This document shows, one piece after another, positions 25,241 to 33,963 of a DNA stretch of 46,165 nucleotides; position 1 is the stretch's first letter; each line of letters opens with the position of its first letter. The position numbers were made by a program, and so were the translations under genes. The notes under the pieces are model-generated. The model searched no databases, was not told the DNA's origin, and worked only from the letters and a program-made list of their open reading frames with translations. Location of the stretch: assembly GCA_001603035.1 (NCBI GenBank), contig LVAS01000063.1, forward strand, positions 324,506-370,670. Reading direction: 5' to 3'. The DNA comes from Clostridiales bacterium Firm_13 (GTDB lineage Bacteria > Bacillota > Clostridia > Saccharofermentanales > Saccharofermentanaceae).

Positions 25241-27139
25241 TCACGGAACTCCCGTTATCGGAAATTCAATTGTTTCTCCGTCATTAGGGGCAATATGGAC
25301 GATACAGGAATCCCCCTGAAACGGAGCGAAATACTTCTCCCAACTCCTTTGTACTCCAATTGGGGTCATTCTTTCAATCACTTTAACCGTCGCGTTTTCC
25401 GGTTGAAGAGTCAGAATCTGTGAAGAAAGAGTGGGATTGGAATAGATATCCTCGGCTGATATTGCGACAAGCCCTTGGGGTGTTTGCGCTGAGAGAGTAC
25501 ATTGTGAAGCGCCTGAAAGGTATACGGTAATGTCGGTGACGGACGCCGACACGATGGAAAAATCCTCCGTGCGATACGTAAGTGACTCGACTTGTGCGAT
25601 CTGCGCCATGCCTAAGTCGGGATCTCCGGCGGCATAATAAATGGAAAGGTCTCGCGGATAAAGAACTGCCGTTTCATCATCCGGAATTGTTCCATTGTCT
25701 TCCGCCAGTTGACGCACCGTGACCGGAGAAATCGCAAGTGAATCGGCATACTGATATACAAAGCCGCAGGGTTCGAAATTCATTCCGTATCCGCCGTTCA
25801 TGATCAGAAGACGGTCTCCCTGCTTCAAGGAGGAAAAAAGTCCCGACGATAAGGCTTGTGTTGAGAGTAATTGCGTGTTGTTTTCGGAATAGAACTGAAC
25901 GATACAGCGATTATTGACAGAATTGATTAGAAAACCGCAACTAAAGCATAAAGCGATACAGACGGCAAGCACGCGTTGCACTTTACGATTCGATACTCGA
26001 CCAAGAAGAAATGACACAATCGCGATCGCGAGGAGAACGCCGCCAAAATACTCGACATAAACCGGCAAATAACCGACTCCGGGCGAAAGCTCCGTCTGGT
26101 AGCGAGACGAGAGAGAAAGAATTGTTGCGGGAAGAATCCAGAAGGCAAGTCCATAGATCCAGATTCGTCCGCCCGGTTTCTTCAACGGGAAGCAGTAGAC
26201 GACCATAAGAAGCAGCGCGAGCAGCAGAGCCGCGCCGATCGCGTCTTCGATACGGAACGCATCCAAAAAGGCTGTCTTGGAATACGGAAGGAATGTCGGC
26301 GTCGCGAGAATCCAATAACTGAGCGGAATTGCGGCAGACAGCTGACTCAAAAAAGCCTTTGCCAGTCCGTACGGATCGAACGAGAAACTGATTCCGGCAT
26401 AAGAACTCACCGCCTGTGACCGAAGAAATAGAGTATAAAGAAGCAGAAAAACCGACACGATCCCGTGGGGAATAATCATGAGCCATCTCTTTTTCTCGGT
26501 GCCGCGGATGAAAGGGATAATAATAAAAAGCGCTAAAAAGGCATACGAAATCTCATAAGTCATCAGAGCGAATGCGAAAAAGAGCGCGCTGATAACAGAG
26601 TATCGCCAACGACGCGTCTCAACGGCAATCAAAAAGAAAAACGTCGCCCAAATCAGATAAAGAGCGACAAATTGAAGCATGCCATGATAGGCGAGAATCG
26701 GATCCTGATAATAGCGGTATTGAAAAAAGACAGGCAGCAAAAGAACGGCCAGACCGGCGTAAAGAAATCGGCCCGAGATCTTTCGAACAAGAACTGCGAA
26801 GGAAAGAATGACAAAAAAGTTCAAGATAATCTGAAAGGAACGATATAGGAACAGAGTCGGCAACCAGGTAAAAACCGCGTAGGAATAAAAAGCCATCGGA
26901 TAGAAGCGGCCGGTACTCATCCACGAATCCAGAAGCATCTTCGTATGATCCCAAAGGCTCCGGCCGGAATAGGCAAGATATCCGCCGGTCAGGCAATTGA
27001 TCGCGTCATCCCCGTTATACGGAGCCGGATAGATCGCAGCAAGGGTAAACAGACAAAACAGAAGAGAAAGGAGCAGAAACAATTGCTCCTTTCGCTCACT
27101 CTTCCGGAGTATCCGCATCTGTGACGAATCCTTCTCCAT
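25241..27139 (-). CDS. Large polytopic membrane protein, GT-C-like (unknown function)
   Basis: The protein has 632 residues from the ATG at 27139; another ATG two codons earlier (27145) is possible. An N-terminal helix is followed by a periplasmic loop with YNGDDAIN, like the acidic catalytic loop of GT-C glycosyltransferases. About eleven or twelve further hydrophobic segments reach to roughly residue 410. The C-terminal 200 residues are soluble and beta-rich, with no recognised domain. GT-C proteins move sugars from lipid carriers outside the membrane. That role is inference from architecture only. It is probably co-transcribed with the SDR gene downstream. Confidence 0.7.
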   Translation of the reverse strand: MEKDSSQMRILRKSERKEQLFLLLSLLFCLFTLAAIYPAPYNGDDAINCLTGGYLAYSGRSLWDHTKMLLDSWMSTGRFYPMAFYSYAVFTWLPTLFLYRSFQIILNFFVILSFAVLVRKISGRFLYAGLAVLLLPVFFQYRYYQDPILAYHGMLQFVALYLIWATFFFLIAVETRRWRYSVISALFFAFALMTYEISYAFLALFIIIPFIRGTEKKRWLMIIPHGIVSVFLLLYTLFLRSQAVSSYAGISFSFDPYGLAKAFLSQLSAAIPLSYWILATPTFLPYSKTAFLDAFRIEDAIGAALLLALLLMVVYCFPLKKPGGRIWIYGLAFWILPATILSLSSRYQTELSPGVGYLPVYVEYFGGVLLAIAIVSFLLGRVSNRKVQRVLAVCIALCFSCGFLINSVNNRCIVQFYSENNTQLLSTQALSSGLFSSLKQGDRLLIMNGGYGMNFEPCGFVYQYADSLAISPVTVRQLAEDNGTIPDDETAVLYPRDLSIYYAAGDPDLGMAQIAQVESLTYRTEDFSIVSASVTDITVYLSGASQCTLSAQTPQGLVAISAEDIYSNPTLSSQILTLQPENATVKVIERMTPIGVQRSWEKYFAPFQGDSCIVHIAPNDGETIEFPITGVP

Positions 27140-27181
27140 ATACATTGACCCTCATTGATACTCTTATTTCTTATTTATGCA

Positions 27182-27187
27182 ATTCTA
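27182..27187 (-). promoter_or_regulatory. Possible extended -10 of the GT-C-like gene
   Basis: TAGAAT preceded by TG plus one base on the minus strand, about 43 bases upstream of the start. The -35 region is poor. Confidence 0.4.
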
Positions 27188-27229
27188 TCATACAAAACAG
27201 GCAAAAACGTAAGAAGCGAGAAAGATCGG

Positions 27230-27258
27230 TTGCGGAATTTAATAAATGAGATTATCAT
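27230..27258 (+). promoter_or_regulatory. Possible promoter of the acidic membrane-anchored protein
   Basis: TTGCGG (27230-27235), a 17-base spacer and TATCAT (27253-27258), about 40 bases before the ATG at 27299. It is divergent from the GT-C-like gene. Confidence 0.5.
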
Positions 27259-27298
27259 CTCATTTAGCAGTACGCCAACGATAAGCGAGGTTATTGAT

Positions 27299-28369
27299 AT
27301 GCCCAAATTCACTTTAGCCGAAAATGATACGCCGGAGATTGATCCCGACGCACTTCAGGTCAAATTGACCGGATTTGGAGTCGATCCCGACGATCTGACA
27401 AAGGAACCCGAAAACGTTCAACTCCCGGATGAGGACGAGCACGTAACCGACGACAATGTTCTTGCCGAAGATACGGAAAACGCTTCGACGAGTTCGCCTG
27501 ATCTTGAAGAGATTCCCCTAACGCAGCGGAATGAACCCGCGGTTTCGGCAGAGGAAGTCGAAGTGCTTTCGACGGCGGTTGACGAAAAGGATGCGGAAGC
27601 CGAGATACAGGATATTGAAGCGATGCTTCGAGGGAATCGCAAGACGCGGGCGCAGAAGAAAGCGGAAAAAGAAGCGAAGGCAAAACTCGCGGAAGAATCC
27701 GTCTCGACTGCTCCGCAGGGAAAGAGAAAGAAAGATATCTTTGTCATTGGAGCCGGGGTAGCCGCCGTCCTTCTCGCCGGATTTTTTATCGCCTTCTTTC
27801 TGGGGGTCTTCGATTCGACGCATTCAATCGGAATGACGATGGATGAGTTTAAGACCGCATACGGCAAGACTTCGGCCTATGCCGTCATTAAAGACTATGG
27901 GTTCGCCTTTCCGGATGTAACTTATACGGATGACTCGACCGACACAACTGATAAAAAAGCAGAATCCTCTGTTTCTACGTATACCGGTTACGTTCAAAAT
28001 TCATTGAATTATCAGCTTGCGATCACCGGAACTGTCAACAAGGACAGTCAGAAGATTAACGGCATGCGCGTCGTCTTTCTCTTGACAAGCAGTTCTGTCT
28101 TTGATCAAATCCGGGTCGTCTATTCGCCTTATATCCAAGTTCTCTTTCCCGATATGACAGTAAAAGAATCTGTCGAATTCCTTTCCGCGCTCTACACAAG
28201 CAAAGACCCGGTTACGGTAAAAGGAAATTACGCGTTGAACCTAAGTACAAATACCTCCGACGGCACCGGTTATTGCACTCTATACATTGTCAACAAAGCC
28301 GATGCGTCTGAACTTACCAAAACACTCGAGTCGCAGACAGCCGCCGCGTCCGCAACAGCGGCCGGTTGA
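27299..28369 (+). CDS. Acidic single-pass membrane protein (unknown function)
   Basis: The protein has 356 residues from the ATG at 27299, which has GAGG eight bases upstream. A TTG far upstream (27155) would add an unlikely hydrophobic stretch that spans the predicted promoter. Residues 1-105 are strongly acidic and low in complexity. A basic stretch (NRKTRAQKKAEKEAKAK) follows, then one membrane helix (about 150-172, IFVIGAGVAAVLLAGFFIAFFLG). The external domain has about 180 residues and contains a Thr/Ser/Asp-rich insert. No known family was recognised. The charge layout suggests the N-terminus is cytoplasmic. It is one of only two plus-strand protein genes. Confidence 0.75.
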   Translation: MPKFTLAENDTPEIDPDALQVKLTGFGVDPDDLTKEPENVQLPDEDEHVTDDNVLAEDTENASTSSPDLEEIPLTQRNEPAVSAEEVEVLSTAVDEKDAEAEIQDIEAMLRGNRKTRAQKKAEKEAKAKLAEESVSTAPQGKRKKDIFVIGAGVAAVLLAGFFIAFFLGVFDSTHSIGMTMDEFKTAYGKTSAYAVIKDYGFAFPDVTYTDDSTDTTDKKAESSVSTYTGYVQNSLNYQLAITGTVNKDSQKINGMRVVFLLTSSSVFDQIRVVYSPYIQVLFPDMTVKESVEFLSALYTSKDPVTVKGNYALNLSTNTSDGTGYCTLYIVNKADASELTKTLESQTAAASATAAG

Positions 28370-28401
28370 TTGATCTCCCTTCTCTCCCCCATCGCCGAAT
28401 G

Positions 28402-28436
28402 AAAGGGCTGCCGTTAACTCCGGCAGCCCTTTTCTT
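28402..28436 (+). terminator. Terminator of the acidic membrane protein gene
   Basis: A perfect 12-bp stem (28402-28413 with 28421-28432) with a seven-base loop, ending in TTTTC. It lies between convergent genes. Confidence 0.88.
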
Positions 28437-28467
28437 AAACCATCAAGATTGTTCGCGATCGTCGAAA

Positions 28468-29154
28468 TCAGAAAAATAGCAACCCATAAACCCGACTGGC
28501 AAGAAGATTCAGCAGGGATTCGATAAGCGGCATCGATCCGACGGCAATGATCACGGTGAAAAACACCTTATTCTTAAGAACTTCTCGCGACACATTCGAA
28601 AGCGCGACAAAGAGAATACACGCCACTCCGGCATAAAGAGCTAAGTCCAGCGCCTCGGCAACACCGTAAAAATGAATAACATTGGAGAACAGGCTTCCGA
28701 TAAGGTAGAACGGAACAATCGGCAAGAAGGATAAACCCGTCAGCGAAACCGTCGCCGGCAAGGAGATCTTATTTTCAAAGTGAAAAGCATGTTGCAGGCC
28801 CCAGAAGACAAAGATTAACGTTGCAAAGCGAACAGCTCCGCTTAAGAGATAGATGAAGTGTAAAAGAAGAGTTCCGGCGGTAAGGGAAATATCTCGAGAA
28901 ACGGATCCAGGCACAGAAAACAAAAAAACCATAATTAAATAGACAACAAAGATGGCAGCCCCCCAAAGGAAGTGAGCCTGATCGGCGCGATCCGTAATCG
29001 CCTTAACGGGATTTCGGAAATACGCACGGAAAAAATCGCCGAAGTCATGGGCGACAGTCTCCTTTGGCGGAACAGAATTATTCTGGCTGCTCCCGCATTG
29101 CGCGCAGAACGAAGATGCATCGGGAATCTCATTCCCACATTTAACGCATATCAT
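28468..29154 (-). CDS. Zinc-ribbon membrane protein (unknown function)
   Basis: The protein has 228 residues. An N-terminal zinc ribbon CVKCG-x10-CAQCGSS comes first, then a hydrophilic linker with AHDFGDFFRAYFRNPVKAI. About five or six membrane helices follow, starting at LWGAAIFVVYLIMVFLFSV. The arrangement resembles Yip1/DUF-type ribbon-plus-membrane proteins common in clostridia, with no known function. AAAGGAGG precedes the ATG. A TATACT element about 35 bases upstream is a possible -10, without a clear -35. It is a single gene, convergent with the acidic protein. Confidence 0.78.
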   Translation of the reverse strand: MICVKCGNEIPDASSFCAQCGSSQNNSVPPKETVAHDFGDFFRAYFRNPVKAITDRADQAHFLWGAAIFVVYLIMVFLFSVPGSVSRDISLTAGTLLLHFIYLLSGAVRFATLIFVFWGLQHAFHFENKISLPATVSLTGLSFLPIVPFYLIGSLFSNVIHFYGVAEALDLALYAGVACILFVALSNVSREVLKNKVFFTVIIAVGSMPLIESLLNLLASRVYGLLFF

Positions 29155-29290
29155 TTTGATTCCTCCTTTAAAATCTTTCTTGATTCAGTATAACCCCAAT
29201 TTCAATCGACGAGAGACATGAATTGCGGAACAGCCTTACGTCCAGACACGCTTGGGATGATAGTCGAAAAAAGAAGCGCGTAACGCTCAC

Positions 29291-29330
29291 AATAAAGCAA
29301 AAGCTCCGGGGCATAAATCCCCGGAGCTTT
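29291..29330 (-). terminator. Terminator of tRNA-Pro
   Basis: An 11-bp perfect stem (29319-29329 with 29301-29311), a seven-base loop, then TTGCTTTATT on the minus strand. Confidence 0.88.
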
Positions 29331-29335
29331 CTGTA

Positions 29336-29412
29336 TGGTCGGAGTGACCGGACTTGAACTGGCGACCTCTTGCACCCCAAGCAAGCACTCTAGCCAACTG
29401 AGCTACACCCCG
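29336..29412 (-). tRNA. trnP: tRNA-Pro (anticodon GGG)
   Basis: On the minus strand the acceptor CGGGGTG pairs with CACTCCG (one G-T). The anticodon stem CTTGC/GCAAG carries the loop TTGGGGT, giving anticodon GGG for proline CCC/CCU. The T-loop is TTCAAGT, discriminator A is at 29339, and CCA is encoded at 29336-29338. It has its own promoter and terminator. Confidence 0.96.
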
Positions 29413-29423
29413 ACGCCTTTTCA

Positions 29424-29451
29424 ATTCTATCATAAGATTGTCTTCTGTCAA
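29424..29451 (-). promoter_or_regulatory. tRNA-Pro promoter
   Basis: TTGACA (29446-29451), a 16-base spacer with TG one base before the -10, and TAGAAT (29424-29429) on the minus strand, just upstream of the tRNA. Confidence 0.8.
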
Positions 29452-29495
29452 TTCTGATTTGTTCGGATCGCCGCTTCGGATTGAAAAGGGTTTGC

Positions 29496-29531
29496 AAGAA
29501 AAAACCGTCTGCGATTGACTCGCAGACGGTC
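29496..29531 (-). terminator. Terminator of pnp
   Basis: A perfect 11-bp GC-rich stem (29520-29530 with 29504-29514) with a five-base loop, followed by six T on the minus strand. It lies about 24 bases after the pnp stop. Confidence 0.93.
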
Positions 29532-29554
29532 TCATAGTCTAGGAAAGTGAAGAA

Positions 29555-31906
29555 TCAAAAATCACGGGATCTTGCGTTCGGGCGGTTGCCTTCCGGCTGA
29601 TCGGAGGATTCGGTTCTCTCCTGTCTTTCATGTCTCTCGTGCGGCCCATGATCCGGTCTGTCGCCACGCTCCGGTCTGTCGCCGCGCTCCGGTCTGTCGC
29701 CGCGATACGGTCTGTCGCCGCGATCCGGTCTGTCGCCGAAGCTCGGTCTTCTCTCGCGTCCGGGACGATCCCCCATCGGTCTTCTCGGAGCATCCGGCGC
29801 ATCGACAAAGCCTTCGGGTTTCTCGGTGCAATCACGCATGGAGAGATTGATACGACCCTGCGCGTCAATCTCCATTACCTTGACCTTTACCTTGTCGCCT
29901 TCTTTAACTACATCCTCGACCTTATCAACGCGATTCCACGCCATCTTGGATATGTGCACAAGGCCTTCCTTACCGGGAAGGAATTCGACAAAGGCTCCGA
30001 ATGCCATCAAGCGCGTTACGGTGCCGTCAAAAATTGTACCGACTTCAGGATCGTTGACAATCCCGTGAATAATCGCCAGCGCACGCTTCGCACGTTCCTC
30101 GTCGGGAGTGGCGATAAAGATTCTGCCGTCGTCGTTAATATCAATCTCGGCACCGGTGTCGGCGATGATCTTATTGATTACCTTGCCGCCGGATCCGATA
30201 ACCTCACGAATCTTGTCGACGGGAACCGTCGTAGAAATAATGCGCGGGGCATATTTCGAGAGTTCCGGACGCGGAGCGCTGATTCTCGGAAGCAAAACCT
30301 CGTTAATGATCTGGAGTCTGCCCCGGTGCGTGAGTTCAAAAGCTTTCCGGATAATATCGATCGTAAGTCCGTCAACCTTGATATCCACTTGAATCGACGT
30401 AATCCCGAGTTCGGTTCCCGCGACCTTGAAATCCATGTCGCCGAAGAAATCCTCGATACCTTGAATATCCATAAAGACAAGGAAATCGTCTTCATTCTCT
30501 TCGTTGACGATAAGTCCGGTCGAGATTCCGGCAACCGGTCTCTTAATCGGAACGCCCGCATCCATCAGCGCCAATGTACTGGCACAAACGGAACCCTGCG
30601 AAGTGGATCCGTTGGACATAAGAATCTCGGATACATTGCGGATCGCATAAGGAAATTCTTCCTCCGAAGGAAGGACCGGGATCAAAGAACGTTCGGCAAG
30701 CGCACCGTGACCGATTTCGCGACGTCCCGGAGACCGAGTTGACTTCGCCTCACCGACCGAATAGCCGGGGAAATTGTAATGATGCATATAGCGCTTGGAC
30801 TCTTCGGCATCAAGTCCGTCGAGAACCTGCGCCTTCGACAGAGGCGCCAGTGTGCAAGCGGTAAGTACCTGTGTCTGTCCGCGCTGGAAAAGTCCGGTGC
30901 CGTGAACGCGCGGAAGAATTCCGACGTCGCAAGAGAGCGGGCGAATCTGATCAAGGGCACGTCCGTCGACTCGCACATGCTCGCGGAAAAGATAATCGCG
31001 AACGACCTTCTTCTCAAGCTTGTAAATCGAGTCGGCCAAGTAAGAGAGATACTCTTCATGGGTCTCGGTGAGATAAGCGCGAACCTTATCGGTCAGTGCC
31101 GCAACGTTCGCATCGCGCACGCTCTTGTCATCGGATAATACAGCCTGACGCATATCATCCCAAGCAAACTTCTTGATGTACGCGAAAACCTCTTCCGGAA
31201 CTTCGGCAGACGTATAGGAGAACTTCTCCTTCCCGATCTCTGCCTTGATACCGTCGATAAACGCGACGATTTCCTGGATTGTCTGATGTCCGATCTCAAT
31301 CGCGGCCAGCATGGAGTCATCGTCGACTTCGTTCGCGCCGGCTTCGACCATGCAGATCTTCTTCTTCGTTCCGGCGAGCGTGACATACATGCGGCTCTCG
31401 GCACGCTGGGTCTCCGTCGGGTTAATGATGACCTCGTCACCGATTAATCCAAGTACGACACCGCCGATCGGGCCGTTCCACGGGATATCCGAAATCGAGA
31501 TGGCGATGGAAGTTCCGATCATTGCCGCAATCTCCGGCGAACAATCCTGATCGACGGACATAACCAGATTAGAAACGACGACATCGTTTCTAAGATCCTT
31601 GGGAAAAAGCGGGCGGATCGGGCGATCGATAACGCGCGACGTAAGAATCGCCTTCTCGGAAGGACGGCCTTCGCGCTTGATATAACCGCCGGGAATCTTC
31701 CCGACCGCATACTGCTTCTCTTCGTAATCCACCGAAAGAGGAAAGAAATCAATGCCGTCGCGTGGGGTAGTAGAAGCCGTGACAGTCGAGAGAATCGCAG
31801 TCTCGCCGTAACGGATCAAGCAAGAACCGTTGGCAAACTGCGCGAGTTTACCGGTCTCCACGACAAGCGGGCGACCGGCGAGAGTAATTTGAAAAGATCT
31901 TTCCAT
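29555..31906 (-). CDS. pnp: Polyribonucleotide nucleotidyltransferase (PNPase)
   Basis: PNPase degrades RNA 3' to 5' with phosphate and can add tails in reverse. The 783-residue protein has two RNase PH cores joined by a helical linker. A KH domain follows (about 555-615, with IREVIGSGGKVINKII), then an S1 domain (about 625-695, VGTIFDGTVTRLMAFGAFVEFLPG). The last roughly 75 residues are an arginine/glycine/aspartate-rich tail built from repeated GDRPxR units encoded by an 18-base tandem repeat. A GGAGGA ribosome site precedes the ATG. A structured leader of about 140 bases separates it from its -10 element. rpsO is the gene upstream, as usual. Confidence 0.97.
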   Translation of the reverse strand: MERSFQITLAGRPLVVETGKLAQFANGSCLIRYGETAILSTVTASTTPRDGIDFFPLSVDYEEKQYAVGKIPGGYIKREGRPSEKAILTSRVIDRPIRPLFPKDLRNDVVVSNLVMSVDQDCSPEIAAMIGTSIAISISDIPWNGPIGGVVLGLIGDEVIINPTETQRAESRMYVTLAGTKKKICMVEAGANEVDDDSMLAAIEIGHQTIQEIVAFIDGIKAEIGKEKFSYTSAEVPEEVFAYIKKFAWDDMRQAVLSDDKSVRDANVAALTDKVRAYLTETHEEYLSYLADSIYKLEKKVVRDYLFREHVRVDGRALDQIRPLSCDVGILPRVHGTGLFQRGQTQVLTACTLAPLSKAQVLDGLDAEESKRYMHHYNFPGYSVGEAKSTRSPGRREIGHGALAERSLIPVLPSEEEFPYAIRNVSEILMSNGSTSQGSVCASTLALMDAGVPIKRPVAGISTGLIVNEENEDDFLVFMDIQGIEDFFGDMDFKVAGTELGITSIQVDIKVDGLTIDIIRKAFELTHRGRLQIINEVLLPRISAPRPELSKYAPRIISTTVPVDKIREVIGSGGKVINKIIADTGAEIDINDDGRIFIATPDEERAKRALAIIHGIVNDPEVGTIFDGTVTRLMAFGAFVEFLPGKEGLVHISKMAWNRVDKVEDVVKEGDKVKVKVMEIDAQGRINLSMRDCTEKPEGFVDAPDAPRRPMGDRPGRERRPSFGDRPDRGDRPYRGDRPERGDRPERGDRPDHGPHERHERQERTESSDQPEGNRPNARSRDF
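29653..29742 (-). repeat. 18-base tandem repeat in the pnp tail
   Basis: Five adjoining 18-base units with the shared core GGTCTGTCGCC on the plus strand encode repeated GDRP-x-R hexapeptides. Units differ at a few positions. The length keeps the frame, so copy-number change would lengthen or shorten the tail without breaking the enzyme. Confidence 0.88.
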
Positions 31907-31952
31907 AGAATATCCTCCGAATAATATGTGTTGCCATCCGGAGCGGTAGCTT

Positions 31953-32048
31953 GTAGATTCATGCTTCGTAAACGGGACGAGACACCAATCTACCCACTAC
32001 AGCGCACCGGTATGACACATGGATACTGCGCACGTATGTGCGAATAAC
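31953..32048 (-). promoter_or_regulatory. Structured 5' leader of pnp
   Basis: The leader can form a hairpin at its very start (CGCAC/GTGCG, 32029-32042). A second structure closes with GTAGATT (31987-31993) and AATCTAC (31953-31959) and encloses a small TCGT/ACGA hairpin. In enterobacteria pnp is controlled through RNase III cleavage of a leader stem-loop. Whether that holds here is inference. Confidence 0.45.
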
Positions 32049-32054
32049 GAACTA

Positions 32055-32060
32055 ATTATA
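32055..32060 (-). promoter_or_regulatory. -10 element of pnp
   Basis: A perfect TATAAT on the minus strand about 150 bases before the pnp ATG. No convincing -35 is seen at 16-18 bases. Confidence 0.5.
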
Positions 32061-32092
32061 CCTTATGTTTACGAAAAATACCCCCATTTCAC

Positions 32093-32132
32093 AAAAAAAG
32101 AAAAAGGGTGAGTCGAAATGACTCACCCTTTC
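32093..32132 (-). terminator. Terminator of rpsO
   Basis: A perfect 12-bp stem (32120-32131 with 32103-32114), a five-base loop and a T-rich tract on the minus strand, right after the rpsO stop. It separates rpsO from pnp. Confidence 0.92.
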
Positions 32133-32137
32133 GCGGT

Positions 32138-32401
32138 TTACTTACGGATACCGAGTCTCGCTATAACGGATCTATAGCGCTCGATGTCGATTCGAATCAG
32201 ATAATCGAGAAGTCCTCTTCTCTGTCCGACCATCGTCAGAAGTCCTCTTCTCGAATGGTGGTCATTCGGATGCGCCTTAAGGTGTTCGGTCAGGTGGTTG
32301 ATGCGTGCGGTAAGAATTGCGATCTGCACTTCCGGTGAACCGGTGTCGCCTTCCTTCAGACCGTATTCCTTAATGATTTGAGCCTTGTTGATCACGTCCA
32401 T
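32138..32401 (-). CDS. rpsO: 30S ribosomal protein S15
   Basis: S15 binds the central domain of 16S rRNA early in 30S assembly. From the ATG at 32401, preceded by AGGAGG, it has 87 residues and begins [39 protein letters not shown] and [21 protein letters not shown] are the diagnostic S15 segments. Upstream in-frame codons are inside the leader and not S15-like. It has its own promoter and terminator. The following gene is pnp. Confidence 0.97.
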   Translation of the reverse strand: MDVINKAQIIKEYGLKEGDTGSPEVQIAILTARINHLTEHLKAHPNDHHSRRGLLTMVGQRRGLLDYLIRIDIERYRSVIARLGIRK

Positions 32402-32480
32402 GTTCTTCCTCCTAAAAGTCCGGCGGCAAAGTAAGGGGTTGGACACTCCCAAAACTGTGGCCGCGGCAAAATACTTCGAG

Positions 32481-32509
32481 ATTGTAACACAAGAAAATCG
32501 GAAAGTAAA
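32481..32509 (-). promoter_or_regulatory. rpsO promoter
   Basis: TTTACT (32504-32509), 17 bases, then TACAAT (32481-32486) with TG one base before it, on the minus strand. The leader is about 73 bases and holds two imperfect copies of TTTGCCGC and a GGG/CCC stem. S15 leaders are autoregulatory in several bacteria. Confidence 0.75.
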
Positions 32510-32529
32510 CAGACAGAGTCGTTTTCTTC

Positions 32530-33927
32530 CTATTTCTGATAACGCTTAAGAATGGCACGCGCTGCCATAACGCCGCTTGCGCCCGCCTGCGATAGACCGC
32601 GGGTAATTCCTGCCCCGTCACCGGCGGCAAAGAAATTGCTGAGTTCTGTCTCGAGCTCGGAAGTAAGTTTCAGGCGCGCGCTGTAGAATTTCACTTCTAC
32701 TCCGTAAAGAAGCGTGTCGGAATTGGCGGTACCGGGCGCCAGTTTGTCGAGGACATGAATCATCTCAATGATGTTGTCGAGATGTCTCTTGGGAAGTACA
32801 AGTGAGAGATCTCCGGGTACTGCGTCGAGCGTCGGACGAACGAAGCCCTGCGGCAGTCGGTGCGCATTCGTTCTTCTTCCGTCAATCAGATCGCCGAAAC
32901 GCTGGACCATAATTCCGCCGCCGAGCATATTGGAAAGGGAGGCGATTCTCTTCCCGTATTGATACGGTTCGTTGAAAGGCGTCGTGAACCGGTTGCTGAC
33001 AAGAAGAGCGAAGTTCGTATTCTCGCTGCGAAGGGCGGGATCCGTGTAACTGTGACCGTTGACAGTGATAATCCCGTCGGTATTTTCTGTGACGACGTGG
33101 CCGTAGGGATTCATGCAAAACGTTCGAACCATATCTTTATACTGTTTGGTTCGGTAGAGAAGCTTGGCTTCATACATCGCATCGGTGATCTCTTTAAAAA
33201 CGATCGCCGGAAGTTCGACACGTACGCCGAGATCAACCTGATTGTTGATCATCGGCAATTTGAGCTTTCCACACTGACGCGCAAACCATTCCGCACCGGA
33301 TCTTCCCGGCGCCGCTACAAGATAGTCGCAAGAAATCTCGCCCGCCGTAGTTGAGAGCACATAGCCGCCGTCCTTTGTTCTCTCGATTTCGCCGACACGC
33401 GTGCCGTAAGAGAGATCAAGATGCTGCGACAGCCATTCCGCTTGCTTTTCAAGAATTTCGCGGTTGCGTTCGGTACCCAAATGTTTGCACTTTGCATCCA
33501 TAAGGTGCAAGTCAAATCCAATCGCCTTTCGGCGGATAATGTCAGCCGCGGGTGTGCTGGTTGAAAATACTTCGTCCGTCGCACCGAAACGCATATTGAC
33601 CGAATCGACATAATCGATCAGCTGCAGAACCTCCTCGTCGGAGATATAGTCATTGAGCCAGCCGCCGAACTGTGTTGTGAAGTTGAATTTGCCGTCGGAG
33701 AACGCGCCGGCGCCGCCGAATCCTCGCATAATCGCGCACGTACGACAGTTGATACAACTGTCCGTCCGTCCGTCGATGATCGGGCAGGATCTCTTAACAA
33801 CGTCATCGCCTTGTTCAATAAGAATTACGCGAATGTCCGGATTCTTACTTGTCAGTTCGTATCCGGCAAAAATGCCGGCAAGTCCGGCGCCGATTATTGC
33901 TACGTCATATTTCTTTTGTTCACTCAT
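32530..33927 (-). CDS. FAD-dependent oxidoreductase (COG2509-type)
   Basis: The protein has 465 residues. The N-terminal flavin fold is [17 protein letters not shown], with the GxGxxG pattern near 12-17 and the acidic end of strand two in [23 protein letters not shown] is a cysteine-rich stretch (CxxCxxC within it) and is followed by [14 protein letters not shown], both typical of the NAD(FAD)-utilising dehydrogenase group COG2509. [27 protein letters not shown] closes the flavin site near the C-terminus. The substrate is unknown. GAGGAGC precedes the ATG. It lies 36 bases after the DUF975 gene and is probably co-transcribed with it. Confidence 0.85.
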   Translation of the reverse strand: MSEQKKYDVAIIGAGLAGIFAGYELTSKNPDIRVILIEQGDDVVKRSCPIIDGRTDSCINCRTCAIMRGFGGAGAFSDGKFNFTTQFGGWLNDYISDEEVLQLIDYVDSVNMRFGATDEVFSTSTPAADIIRRKAIGFDLHLMDAKCKHLGTERNREILEKQAEWLSQHLDLSYGTRVGEIERTKDGGYVLSTTAGEISCDYLVAAPGRSGAEWFARQCGKLKLPMINNQVDLGVRVELPAIVFKEITDAMYEAKLLYRTKQYKDMVRTFCMNPYGHVVTENTDGIITVNGHSYTDPALRSENTNFALLVSNRFTTPFNEPYQYGKRIASLSNMLGGGIMVQRFGDLIDGRRTNAHRLPQGFVRPTLDAVPGDLSLVLPKRHLDNIIEMIHVLDKLAPGTANSDTLLYGVEVKFYSARLKLTSELETELSNFFAAGDGAGITRGLSQAGASGVMAARAILKRYQK

Positions 33928-33963
33928 GGCGTTTGCTCCTCATTATTTACGTGCGTTTCGATT

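Noticed and set aside
29653-29742. CRISPR-like array
   Set aside because: The units are contiguous without spacers and are coding, in frame with pnp.
29630-30742. A 370-codon plus-strand open frame opposite pnp
   Set aside because: It is a shadow of the strongly biased pnp coding strand, including the repeat tail. It has no ribosome site and its product resembles no family.
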